The translations under genes and the position numbers were made by a program. DNA of 47,190 nucleotides, taken from IMG/VR virus record IMGVR_UViG_3300046656_000662, positions 1-47,190 of that record. One strand, written 5' to 3'. This DNA is from a virus. Under the pieces are notes generated by a model. That model was not told the DNA's origin, made no database searches, and saw only the letters and a program-made list of their open reading frames with translations. Shown here piece after piece: positions 1 through 5,597 of the stretch (the stretch's first letter is position 1; each line of letters opens with the position of its first letter).

Positions 1-127
1 CCGCGTTTGGGCTGACCCCGAGACGGGTGGTTCAGAACCTGATTCCGATGGCAAAGGCGAGTGCGGCGGTGAATGGTCGGGCTCAGGTGGAGGCGGAGGA
101 TGTTGTGGAAGCGGCGGGGTATGTCGC
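1..127. repeat. Left copy of the 127-bp terminal direct overlap
   Basis: These bases are identical to 47064-47190, checked block by block. The shared stretch lies inside the MoxR-like ATPase gene, and the reading frame continues correctly when the two copies are merged. This makes the contig circular with 47,063 unique bases. A length of exactly 127 is a common largest assembler k-mer, so it is probably an assembly overlap of a circular or circularly permuted genome. Confidence 0.97.
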
Positions 128-467
128 GACTGCAGAATCCACTCCACTGGTGAGCGGGGCTGTTAAGGATGTGATGGAGAGGGCGGCGAAGGCTGCGGCT
201 GAGAAGACTGCGAATGGGAGATTTAAGAGGCTGAATGGGGAGTATCGGATGCTCCAGGCCAAGTTCGGTTCCACGCGCAGTTTCAAGGCGAAGGTCAGGA
301 TCACGAATCAGGCCCTGGCGCTGCTGGCCCAGATGGCGGAGGTGAGTGGGAAGAACCACGACTCTGCGCTGAAGGACTGGCAGGACACGCAGGATGGGCT
401 GATTCGGGATTTCATGAACCGCACTCTCGCGGAAGCAGTGACGAAGGAGGAGGACGGTGCGGAGTGA
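1..467 (+). CDS. MoxR-like AAA+ ATPase, C-terminal part (continues from 46376)
   Basis: This is the 3' part of the gene that begins at 46376 and crosses the contig junction. The first full codon here is at base 3. Joined over the 127-bp overlap, the product is 384 residues. This part is mostly helical: it includes the end of the AAA+ lid and a C-terminal extension rich in Ala, Lys and Glu, with no recognised domain. It ends with TGA at 465-467, overlapping the GTG start of the VWA gene at 457. The Shine-Dalgarno of that next gene (AAGGAGG, about 443-450) lies inside this coding region, so the two are probably translationally coupled. The ATPase motifs are described in the 46376 entry. Confidence 0.9.
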   Translation, partial: AFGLTPRRVVQNLIPMAKASAAVNGRAQVEAEDVVEAAGYVATAESTPLVSGAVKDVMERAAKAAAEKTANGRFKRLNGEYRMLQAKFGSTRSFKAKVRITNQALALLAQMAEVSGKNHDSALKDWQDTQDGLIRDFMNRTLAEAVTKEEDGAE

Positions 468-1617
468 CTTTCAATCGAAAGTCTACCCCGAATCGACCCA
501 GAGTAGGAGTGTTGGAGAACGGCTCCAGCTGAGTCCAGTGGACTGGGGGCAGTGGATTAAGGGGAGTGTCGCGGATGCGCGGCCTCTCCTCCAACGCCCG
601 AATCCCTGGAGTCAGTACCGAAGGGGAAAGACTGCGCAGAGCCTGCGCATGGCCCGGAGGTTTAAGCGGAGTAAGTTCTACAAACGCCTGATGGAAATGC
701 CAGACGAGGAAACTCGCGAGGAATTTCTTCACCACGTCCTCAAAGCGACGGGGACGGGGAGTGCTTCGGGGTACGATGCGGAGGAAGACATCGATTGGAA
801 TTGGTTGAACGAGCAGCTCACGGATGAGGATTTGCATGGGCCGGTGGGGACTGCGGGTGGTGGGCCGAATTGGGATTACATCACCCAAGTTGCGATGGTC
901 GCAGGGCTGTTGCACAAGGTCCCGAAGGAACTGATTCTGCTCGCGAAAAGTACCAAACATTTCCGCCTGGTCCCGGTCGATGAGCCTGCGGATGAGTGGG
1001 ATTGGAGAAAGGCGACACCAGCAGAGGCTAGTGATGACCTTTGGCTCCCTCCGACTCTCTATTTGGAGCGGGCTGCAAGGATGGATCTCCGCAAGAAGCG
1101 CTGGGAACGGCGAGAGATTGTGGAGGATCCGAAGAAGAAGATCGGGATCGTGGTGGATAGTTCTGGGAGCATGCATGGGAAGCCACATGCGTTTGCCACC
1201 GCAACAGCGATTCGGATGAGTGAAGAGGCTGGGGACGGTGGGCATGAGGTGATGGTGTGGTTTTACGGGATGCGGATCTCGAACCCCATCAAGCCGATGG
1301 ATGTTCTTAGAAACCTGGGGAAGTTGGGAAACCTCAATGCGGGGGACGACTTCACTGGGGCTGCGATGGCGAAGGTTGAGCAGGATTTCCATCCTGATGA
1401 TCTAGTGGTGGTGAGTGATTTCCAGACCCACCAGGAGGTTCAACTGTCCCATGCGTTTGGGATGGGGATGGGACCGGAGGTGGTGACCCAGTGTTACCAG
1501 GTGCAGGCGGATCTGCATATGGTGGTGATTGGGGGGTATGGGTTGGAGAGAGTGCCGGGGTTGAAGGCCCAGGCGAAGGAGATCATTCGGGTTGGAAAAG
1601 CCGATAAGGAGGGGTGA
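457..1617 (+). CDS. VWA-domain protein, partner of the MoxR-like ATPase
   Basis: 386 residues from GTG 457, which has AAGGAGGAGG just upstream and overlaps the end of the ATPase gene by 11 bases. The C-terminal half is a von Willebrand factor A domain with a complete metal-ion-dependent adhesion site: DSSGS at residues 234-238, Thr 300 in GDDFTG and Asp 321 in VVSDF. The N-terminal 220 residues are basic and helical, without a recognised domain. AAA+ ATPases of the MoxR/CobS class commonly work with a VWA protein that binds the client in a Mg-dependent way, as in RavA-ViaA and CobS-CobT. N4-like podoviruses carry a comparable ATPase/VWA pair. The client here is unknown; protein remodelling in virion assembly or host takeover is inference. 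Confidence 0.9.
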   Translation: MRSDFQSKVYPESTQSRSVGERLQLSPVDWGQWIKGSVADARPLLQRPNPWSQYRRGKTAQSLRMARRFKRSKFYKRLMEMPDEETREEFLHHVLKATGTGSASGYDAEEDIDWNWLNEQLTDEDLHGPVGTAGGGPNWDYITQVAMVAGLLHKVPKELILLAKSTKHFRLVPVDEPADEWDWRKATPAEASDDLWLPPTLYLERAARMDLRKKRWERREIVEDPKKKIGIVVDSSGSMHGKPHAFATATAIRMSEEAGDGGHEVMVWFYGMRISNPIKPMDVLRNLGKLGNLNAGDDFTGAAMAKVEQDFHPDDLVVVSDFQTHQEVQLSHAFGMGMGPEVVTQCYQVQADLHMVVIGGYGLERVPGLKAQAKEIIRVGKADKEG

Positions 1618-1949
1618 TGGAGTTTAAGTGCCTTCTGTGCGGGGAACTCGGGATGCCGAGGGAGATGCATGGGAGGATGGTTACGTTGTGTAACCAGTGC
1701 GCTGGGACCTTGGATGGGCCCGGGGAAACCTTCACCCATTCTCAGGCGGGATTGAAGCGGAAAGTGAAAACCCTAATGGCGCGGAGGAAGCTTTATCGGC
1801 TGATCCATGCGCCGTTGGGGGAGCGGTTGAAGATGCGGGCGAAGTGGCAGGTTGCGAGGTTTGAACTTTCAAACCTTCAGCATGAGGAGGATCGGAAAGT
1901 CACGGAACGGTTTTTGAAACAGTTCGGGGAGGTGAGACAGGATGAGTGA
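1617..1949 (+). CDS. Small zinc-ribbon protein
   Basis: About 110 residues. ATG 1617 shares its A with the TGA stop of the VWA gene (1615-1617), behind a strong AAGGAGG at about 1606-1612; the GTG one codon earlier is less likely. The first 30 residues hold two Cys-x2-Cys pairs (CLLC at 5-8 and CNQC at 25-28), the pattern of a treble-clef or zinc ribbon. The rest is basic and helical, with GERLKMRAKWQ and a Glu/Lys-rich tail. Tight coupling to the ATPase/VWA pair suggests co-expression and perhaps an adaptor role, but no family was recognised. The Cys pattern is direct; zinc binding is inferred. Confidence 0.8.
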   Translation: MEFKCLLCGELGMPREMHGRMVTLCNQCAGTLDGPGETFTHSQAGLKRKVKTLMARRKLYRLIHAPLGERLKMRAKWQVARFELSNLQHEEDRKVTERFLKQFGEVRQDE

Positions 1950-2538
1950 GGTGTGCGGGTTGTGTAAGGGGAGGGGGACGCTGGGATTTGGGGCGGTTAA
2001 GTGCCCGAAGTGTTCCTCTTCGACTCCATCGACTCCATCGGATGATGTGGAGAGCGCGTTTGGGCCGAGTGGGGAGAAACACTCGATGTTCGATGACCAA
2101 ACGCCGGGGGAGAAGTGTGAGAAGTGCGGGGAGGTTCATGTCAGTTCGGAGGATATGGACCGGGTGAGGGAGTTGATTGAGGGGCATAAGGAGGAGGTGA
2201 AGGAGTTTCAGGACGAGGCGAAGCGGATGCTGAAGGCCCCGGAGAAGCTGGGGGTGGAGGAGTTTTTCCGCATCGTTGGGTATTTGGCGGGGAAGACTGC
2301 GGCCCTCGCGGACACCGCGATTTTGGGTGCGGACCCCTCGAAGCCAAGGATGGCTGGGACGGATGGGATTAGGCAGTTTGCGTTTGCGTGCTCGAGTCAG
2401 GGGTGCGCGGAGATGGTGGCGCTGGTGAGGGACCCGGAGAGCTGTGAACCGGAGCTGGTTGGGGTGGTTGCAGTTCTGCTAGGAGCAAATCCCTTGCATC
2501 GGAAGGGAGAGAAGAAACCAGGGCTAGGACGCGGTTGA
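1942..2538 (+). CDS. Zinc-finger protein with DnaJ-like CxxCxGxG start
   Basis: 198 residues. ATG 1942 overlaps the previous stop by 8 bases and is preceded by GGAGGTGAGACAGG. The N-terminus CGLCKGRG followed by CPKC resembles one DnaJ-type zinc module, and a further CEKC pair is near residue 60. The middle is charged and helical. The C-terminal 50 residues are coded over the 3' end of the minus-strand HTH gene (2369-2926), a 170-bp convergent overlap. One of the two C-termini may be incidental reading-frame extension. No function is assigned; chaperone-like or nucleic-acid-binding adaptor roles are possible. Confidence 0.72.
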   Translation: MSEVCGLCKGRGTLGFGAVKCPKCSSSTPSTPSDDVESAFGPSGEKHSMFDDQTPGEKCEKCGEVHVSSEDMDRVRELIEGHKEEVKEFQDEAKRMLKAPEKLGVEEFFRIVGYLAGKTAALADTAILGADPSKPRMAGTDGIRQFAFACSSQGCAEMVALVRDPESCEPELVGVVAVLLGANPLHRKGEKKPGLGRG

Positions 2539-2926
2539 CCAGGGCTTCGATGGAGAGCGGGGCAGGGAGGAATGGGTCGGCTGAGCCCCAGCTTTCTGAC
2601 GCCTGGAGCTTTTCGAACGCCGCGACGCGGGCAGAGGCTGGAGCGCCCCGGTCGTGGAGCATGGTCCAGAGCTGTTCACGAGCTTGGTCAGGGCGGGATT
2701 GGGACCCTTCAACCGACGCCTCTACCACAGGGGTTGGGGGAGGGGACCAGTCTCCGCCACGGTCGAAGTGGGTTTTTTTCCACCGACGAATCGCAGCGGG
2801 GGTTACACCAACCCGACGCGCGATGACCTTGATGGGCTCGTTGGATGTGAGGCCCGCGGCGATGATGGATTGCGTTTCTGGGGATCGGGTGATGGACCAG
2901 GATCCCCGGCCTTTGGGTTCGGTCAT
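2369..2926 (-). CDS. Helix-turn-helix protein, candidate terminase small subunit
   Basis: 185 residues from the ATG at 2926; an ORF extension to 2962 exists. Residues 20-50 form a clear HTH: an Ala-Gly-Leu-rich helix, then IKVIARRVGVTPAAIRRWKK. The centre is helical (REQLWTMLHDRGAPASARVAAFEKL), and the tail is rich in Pro and Ser. An N-terminal HTH with a helical oligomerisation region fits many phage terminase small subunits, and no other candidate for that role was seen in this genome, but a transcription regulator is equally allowed. It is odd that the gene lies alone on the minus strand inside the plus block, far from the large subunit at 38844-40550. No good Shine-Dalgarno precedes it. 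Confidence 0.68.
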   Translation of the reverse strand: MTEPKGRGSWSITRSPETQSIIAAGLTSNEPIKVIARRVGVTPAAIRRWKKTHFDRGGDWSPPPTPVVEASVEGSQSRPDQAREQLWTMLHDRGAPASARVAAFEKLQASESWGSADPFLPAPLSIEALVNRVLALVSSLPSDARDLLLAELQPPQPAPVHSSPGPSPAPPSPRTPDSSTQTQTA

Positions 2927-2951
2927 GGGGAGTAGGATGGAGGTGAAGGAG

Positions 2952-3332
2952 ATGGAGGGCAAGGAGAAAGTTTGGATCTGGGCGCCGAGGTGTCAGTGGG
3001 ATAAAGGGAAGCCGCGGCCGACGCTTGGGGAGAGGGCGTGGAAGTTTGAGGTTGGTGGGATTGGGGTGAGGTTGGTGATTCAGGGGTTTAGGAGCGCCGC
3101 GGACCCGAAGGTTGTGGAGTCGAAGGTGAATGTTTGTGTGGGGGATGGGAAGGAATGTATACACTTCTTCCTCCCGAGACCTGGGGCGCTGATCCATGTG
3201 ACTTGGAAGCTGTGGGTTGAGGTGCAGCAAACCTTACCGAGGTTGAGGGTGAGGCAGGGGCAGGATGGGGCGAAGTGGGAGGAGATTTGGCTGCCGGAGG
3301 AAGTTTGGATGACGATTACGGAGAATAGGTGA
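2952..3332 (+). CDS. Hypothetical beta-rich protein
   Basis: 126 residues. An open frame extends upstream to 2535, but that part is antisense to the HTH gene and reads as a shadow. I place the start at ATG 2952, about 8 bases after GGAGG (2939-2943); ATG 2937 is an alternative. The product is Trp-, Val- and Arg-rich with alternating hydrophobic residues (for example VRLVIQGFR and HVTWKLWVEV), so mainly beta-sheet. No family was recognised. It lies 25 bases from the divergent HTH gene, so the two 5' ends share a very short intergenic space. Confidence 0.65.
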   Translation: MEGKEKVWIWAPRCQWDKGKPRPTLGERAWKFEVGGIGVRLVIQGFRSAADPKVVESKVNVCVGDGKECIHFFLPRPGALIHVTWKLWVEVQQTLPRLRVRQGQDGAKWEEIWLPEEVWMTITENR

Positions 3333-3338
3333 TGGGGG

Positions 3339-3383
3339 TGTTTTCCCACCAAAGTGTCTAACTGTTAAAATCGGGGGAAAACA
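3339..3383. promoter_or_regulatory. Inverted repeat with a -10-like box ahead of the 3416 gene
   Basis: TGTTTTCCC (3339-3347) and GGGAAAACA (3375-3383) form a perfect 9-base inverted repeat around 27 bases. TAAAAT at 3366-3371 matches 5 of 6 bases of a sigma70 -10 box, but no good -35 sits at the right distance. It may be an operator over a promoter for the 3416 gene or a weak hairpin terminator of the 2952 gene. Confidence 0.35.
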
Positions 3384-3415
3384 ACTCCCACTAAACAGAT
3401 GGGGAGGTGAGGAAG

Positions 3416-3751
3416 ATGGTGAAGGTGGAGCTGAGGTGGATTGAGCTGTTGAGCCTGATCGCGGCGGCGAAGAACTTGGTGGTGATGCATCCGGGAAGGA
3501 AGGATCACCCGCTCGAGGAGGCCATTAGAAAGCTGGAGAAGGCGAGGGCGGAGCAGATCTCGACCAACCCACCGGGGGTTGAGGAGGTTACGGAGATGCT
3601 GGAGGTGCTGACGGAGGATGTGAAGGAGATTCGCACCGGCCTCGACAGCGCACTAGGAGACCTTCAGGCGAGGACGATAGAGTCCACGAGCCCGGAGGAA
3701 GAGGGGTGGAGCATCGAGCGCACCGACAATCCTGGGACAACCAAGCACTGA
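3416..3751 (+). CDS. Hypothetical helical protein
   Basis: 111 residues from ATG 3416, about 8 bases after GGGGAGG; GTG 3407 is in frame but worse placed. It is helical throughout: a hydrophobic first helix (WIELLSLIAAAKNLVVM), then charged heptad-like segments (AIRKLEKARAEQ, VTEMLEVLTEDVKEIRTGL) that could form a coiled coil. The last 55 residues overlap the minus-strand Cys-rich ORF (3588-3977). No family was recognised. Such short helical proteins are typical phage early genes acting on host factors, but nothing here shows a target. Confidence 0.62.
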   Translation: MVKVELRWIELLSLIAAAKNLVVMHPGRKDHPLEEAIRKLEKARAEQISTNPPGVEEVTEMLEVLTEDVKEIRTGLDSALGDLQARTIESTSPEEEGWSIERTDNPGTTKH

Positions 3752-3977
3752 TCGCTTTTTTGCTGACGCGGTGCTTCCCAGCGGAGGGGGATGGGTGGAG
3801 AAGGCGGTAGTGGGAGTTGTAGTCGCTGCGACAACGGGCGCAGAGGCGTTGGGCCCCGGTTGGGGGGTTGGTGCGGCATGTTGAGCAGAGTTTCAGAAAA
3901 TACTCTCTCTTCAGGTCTCTATATATAGAGATCTGAGAATATAATGTGAGGGGGGTTTGGGGGGAAAACAAACCCAC
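3588..3977 (-). CDS. Cys-rich zinc-binding protein, possible degenerate endonuclease VII-like
   Basis: The minus frame codes about 129 residues. It carries CSTC, CARC and CRCARC pairs, then a late RCRGRC. The pattern CSTCRTNPPTGAQRLCARC is a convincing zinc ribbon, and the later QDCRCARC...SPEGLLVRCRGRC recalls endonuclease VII/HNH folds, but the catalytic Asp-His is missing. The start is uncertain: GTG 3977 gives the full length but is poorly spaced from AAGG, and the N-terminal 30 residues run through the 3911-3936 palindrome. The frame overlaps the end of the 3416 gene by 164 bases on the opposite strand. Gene reality is moderately supported; function is unassigned. Confidence 0.5.
   Translation of the reverse strand: MGLFSPQTPLTLYSQISIYRDLKREYFLKLCSTCRTNPPTGAQRLCARCRSDYNSHYRLLHPSPSAGKHRVSKKAISAWLSQDCRCARCSTPLPPGSWTLSSSPEGLLVRCRGRCESPSHPPSAPPASP
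3911..3936. promoter_or_regulatory. 26-bp near-perfect palindrome, operator candidate
   Basis: The core TCTCTATATATAGAGA at 3916-3931 is a perfect 16-base palindrome. The flanks TCAG (3911-3914) and CTGA (3933-3936) extend the symmetry to 26 bases with one G:T mismatch. The AT-rich stretch stands out in a GC-rich genome. It lies near TATAAT (3940-3945, plus strand) and near the 5' end of the minus Cys-rich gene. A dimeric repressor site, perhaps autoregulatory, is a reasonable inference. Confidence 0.5.
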
Positions 3978-3997
3978 CTTTTTGGACAGGTTGGGTG

Positions 3998-4026
3998 TTG
4001 ACTTCCCAGCGGACCCTCACTACAGT
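3998..4026 (+). promoter_or_regulatory. Candidate sigma70-type promoter
   Basis: TTGACT at 3998-4003 and TACAGT at 4021-4026 are separated by exactly 17 bases. This is the best -35/-10 pair seen in the plus block, and transcription would start near 4033. It would drive the run of coupled small genes from about 4070 onward and is placed directly after the minus-strand Cys-rich gene. The same TACAGT -10 appears in the candidate late promoter at 43490-43519. Confidence 0.5.
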
Positions 4027-4069
4027 GGAGAAGGTAAGGGATGGAGATGGGGGAGGTCAAGAGGAAGCC

Positions 4070-4219
4070 ATGACGACCGTGCGGAGAGAGCCGAGGGGTG
4101 GGAGCGACATGATGGCCTGGCCCGGCCGAACCACACAGGAAGGGGGAGAAGGTGGGACTGCTGGAAGCCATCGTACTTGGCTGGTGGCTGACACTGATCT
4201 ACGACGTATTCAAGTGTGA
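4070..4219 (+). CDS. Possible small ORF after the 3998 promoter
   Basis: 49 residues from ATG 4070, after GAGGAA at 4061-4066. The product is polar, rich in Gly, Arg and Thr, with no recognisable motif. It overlaps the better supported 4152 gene in another frame by 68 bases. The only support is position, a fair ribosome site and the lack of another occupant of 4033-4151. The region could equally be an untranslated leader. Confidence 0.25.
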   Translation: MTTVRREPRGGSDMMAWPGRTTQEGGEGGTAGSHRTWLVADTDLRRIQV

Positions 4220-4271
4220 CTGCAAGGACGATCGCGTCGAGAAGCTGGAGCGGGAGAGGCGGGAGCAATGA
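4152..4271 (+). CDS. Small single-pass membrane protein
   Basis: 39 residues from GTG 4152, behind AGGAAGGGGGAGAAG. The first 20 residues form one hydrophobic segment (LLEAIVLGWWLTLIYDVF), then Cys-x-Cys (KCDCKDD) and a charged Glu/Arg tail. The TGA stop (4269-4271) overlaps the ATG of the next gene (4268) as ATGA. That coupling plus the strong ribosome site makes this a real gene despite its size. It probably sits in the inner membrane with a cytoplasmic tail; its role is unknown. Confidence 0.65.
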   Translation: MGLLEAIVLGWWLTLIYDVFKCDCKDDRVEKLERERREQ

Positions 4272-4498
4272 CCGACACGACGAGTCCGAAGGGGAGTGAC
4301 TGCGGGTCGGTGTGGCATGAGCCGTACCTGTGTCACAAGTGCAAGCGGGTTGACGACTTCAATGATGAACTGAAGCGGTTGCGGGCCAAGCTGGACGCGC
4401 TGGTGAACGCAGCCGAAATCTACATCCGCACACCCTTGAACATTGACTTGGCAAGGGACCTGGTCACCGCGATCACGGAGGCGAGGGAAGGGACGTGA
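4268..4498 (+). CDS. Small protein with Cys-x2-Cys knuckle
   Basis: 76 residues, ATG 4268 coupled to the upstream membrane protein by ATGA. The N-terminal third contains Cys 12, a His and CHKC near residues 22-25, a probable zinc site. The C-terminal two-thirds is an amphipathic helix pair (DDFNDELKRLRAKLDALVNAAE). It resembles small phage proteins in which a zinc knuckle is attached to a coiled coil. It ends at TGA 4496-4498 with GTG 4495 starting the next small ORF. No family name was recognised. Confidence 0.7.
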   Translation: MTDTTSPKGSDCGSVWHEPYLCHKCKRVDDFNDELKRLRAKLDALVNAAEIYIRTPLNIDLARDLVTAITEAREGT

Positions 4499-4611
4499 GG
4501 AATCTACTGGCACGTATTGTTCATGCTTGGGTGCATCGTCACTGTGAGTCGTGGCCGTGTCGCCCGTGTGGTGGACCACAGCAGCAACAGCCTGGAGGGC
4601 GATGGCCATGA
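4495..4611 (+). CDS. Small Cys-rich ORF between coupled genes
   Basis: 38 residues from GTG 4495 (GTGA overlap with the previous stop), after GAGGGAAGGGAC. It ends at TGA 4609-4611, which overlaps ATG 4608 of the next gene as ATGA. The N-terminus is hydrophobic and basic (LLARIVHAWVHRHC), followed by CESWPCRPCGG and a Gln/Gly/Pro tail. Both boundaries show translational coupling, which is the main evidence that it is expressed. The Cys spacing suggests a metal site. Confidence 0.5.
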   Translation: MRNLLARIVHAWVHRHCESWPCRPCGGPQQQQPGGRWP

Positions 4612-4868
4612 GCGAACCGACCGAGCGGGATGAGAAGCTAGCGGCCGAAGCACTTGGCGAGGTGATTCAGGATGCGCTGCGCGGTGGCGATGCACACTCG
4701 CAGGAGGACATCATCGCAGCGAGACTTGCCACCGCCCGCGCCGAAGGGAAGGCGGAGGCTGTGCGGAGGGTGAGGGAGTGGACTGCTGACCCTTGGAACT
4801 TTGCGGAATGGCCCGATGGGGTTCGTGCGTTGGTCAAGATCCTGGACGAGATCGAGGGGAAGAAGTGA
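4608..4868 (+). CDS. Hypothetical helical protein
   Basis: 86 residues from ATG 4608, about 9 bases after GGAGGG (4594-4599); ATG 4602 is two codons earlier. Composition is Ala, Glu and Arg, all helix (AAEALGEVIQDALRGGD, AARLATARAEGKAEAVRRVREW), ending in a Trp/Asp-rich patch (ADPWNFAEWPDGV) and a second helix. It looks like a small soluble helical bundle. It overlaps the next gene (GTG 4865) by four bases. No family was recognised. Confidence 0.65.
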   Translation: MSEPTERDEKLAAEALGEVIQDALRGGDAHSQEDIIAARLATARAEGKAEAVRRVREWTADPWNFAEWPDGVRALVKILDEIEGKK

Positions 4869-5185
4869 AGAAGCAGAAGGACGTTCATCTAATCCTCCCC
4901 GTGGAGCTTGCGATGTTTGGCCGGGTTCTCGCAGCGGCAGAGGGGATTAGTTTTCCCGAGTGGATCCGGAGGGCGATGTGGAATGCGGCGGAGCAAGAAA
5001 CGCGGGAGAGGAACAGAACGAAGTTGGTTGAACACCCAGGACCTGGGGCCGGAGGTGGTGGAGAGGATTTGGCTCATAGCGAAGATGCGGGGGATGACCA
5101 ACGCGGGGAAGGCGTTCGGGATCTCGAAGGTGGCCCTGATCCGGATGTTCAGGGCGGCGGGCCTACTCCATCACCAGGAACCTAG
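4865..5185 (+). CDS. Ribbon-helix-helix-like small protein
   Basis: The frame opens at GTG 4865 (GTGA with the previous stop), after GAGGGGAAGAA, and codes 106 residues. The first 50 have an Arc/MetJ-like layout: a short beta strand (DVHLILPVELAM), then helices AMFGRVLAAAEG and SFPEWIRRAMWNAAEQ. This is a typical DNA-binding ribbon-helix-helix. The remaining half is Gly/Asp/Pro-rich and is read over the start of the HTH gene in another frame (200-bp overlap). A biological end near residue 50 would need a frameshift, so the long overlap may be real or the tail may be disordered. Confidence 0.6.
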   Translation: MKKQKDVHLILPVELAMFGRVLAAAEGISFPEWIRRAMWNAAEQETRERNRTKLVEHPGPGAGGGGEDLAHSEDAGDDQRGEGVRDLEGGPDPDVQGGGPTPSPGT

Positions 5186-5597
5186 GTGGGATGGGCTTCG
5201 GCTACAAGCGGCGGTGAAGAAGAGTGGGTTGGGGTTGGGGGAAGTGGTGTGTTTGATGGCACGGATCTTGCGAACGTTCCCACCAGAGGAAATGCACCGG
5301 CTCGCGAAGGAAGAGTTTGACTCGCTCCAGGGGAGCGATAAGATTAGGTGGGTGAGGGAGATTGCGAGGGCGCAGAGGGAACAGGCTAGGTATTGGAGGG
5401 GGAGGTGTTGGAGATGCGGAGAGTTAATGTCTCAGAAGTCCTCGATTTCATCGACTGCGAGCAGCTCCACCAGTACCACTGGCGGGATGGAAGAGGACAT
5501 TCTGGATCAGGCCCGCAGAGAATCGGAACGCTGGCGCACGAAGCCCTTGCGAAAGCAATGGTTGGGGAAAGCCCAGGACTGGTTGCGGACGGAGTAG
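4983..5597 (+). CDS. Helix-turn-helix DNA-binding protein
   Basis: 204 residues from ATG 4983, 9 bases after GGAGGG. The frame is open from 4908, but that part is shadowed by the upstream gene. After a basic N-terminus there is a clear HTH: LGPEVVERIWLIAKMRG, then NAGKAFGISKVALIRMFRAAGL. The middle is helical with a possible second DNA-contacting region. Near residue 140 there is CWRC, followed by a Ser/Thr-rich linker and a basic helix. The last 60 residues overlap the nuclease gene (start 5414) out of frame by 184 bases. It probably regulates transcription or assists the neighbouring recombination genes. Confidence 0.65.
   Translation: MRRSKKRGRGTERSWLNTQDLGPEVVERIWLIAKMRGMTNAGKAFGISKVALIRMFRAAGLLHHQEPRWDGLRLQAAVKKSGLGLGEVVCLMARILRTFPPEEMHRLAKEEFDSLQGSDKIRWVREIARAQREQARYWRGRCWRCGELMSQKSSISSTASSSTSTTGGMEEDILDQARRESERWRTKPLRKQWLGKAQDWLRTE

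Noticed and set aside
1-127. Biological direct terminal repeat
   Set aside because: The length equals a common assembler k-mer and the repeat lies in the middle of a coding region, so an assembly overlap is simpler.
412-1392. Long minus-strand frame opposite the VWA gene
   Set aside because: It is the antisense of a gene with a complete MIDAS. Its Pro/Arg/His-rich sequence is typical of shadow frames in GC-rich DNA.
457-1617. VWA/MoxR as a bacterial conflict (defence) system
   Set aside because: The pair sits in a phage gene block with no effector domain beside it; a phage chaperone pair as in N4-like phages is the simpler reading.
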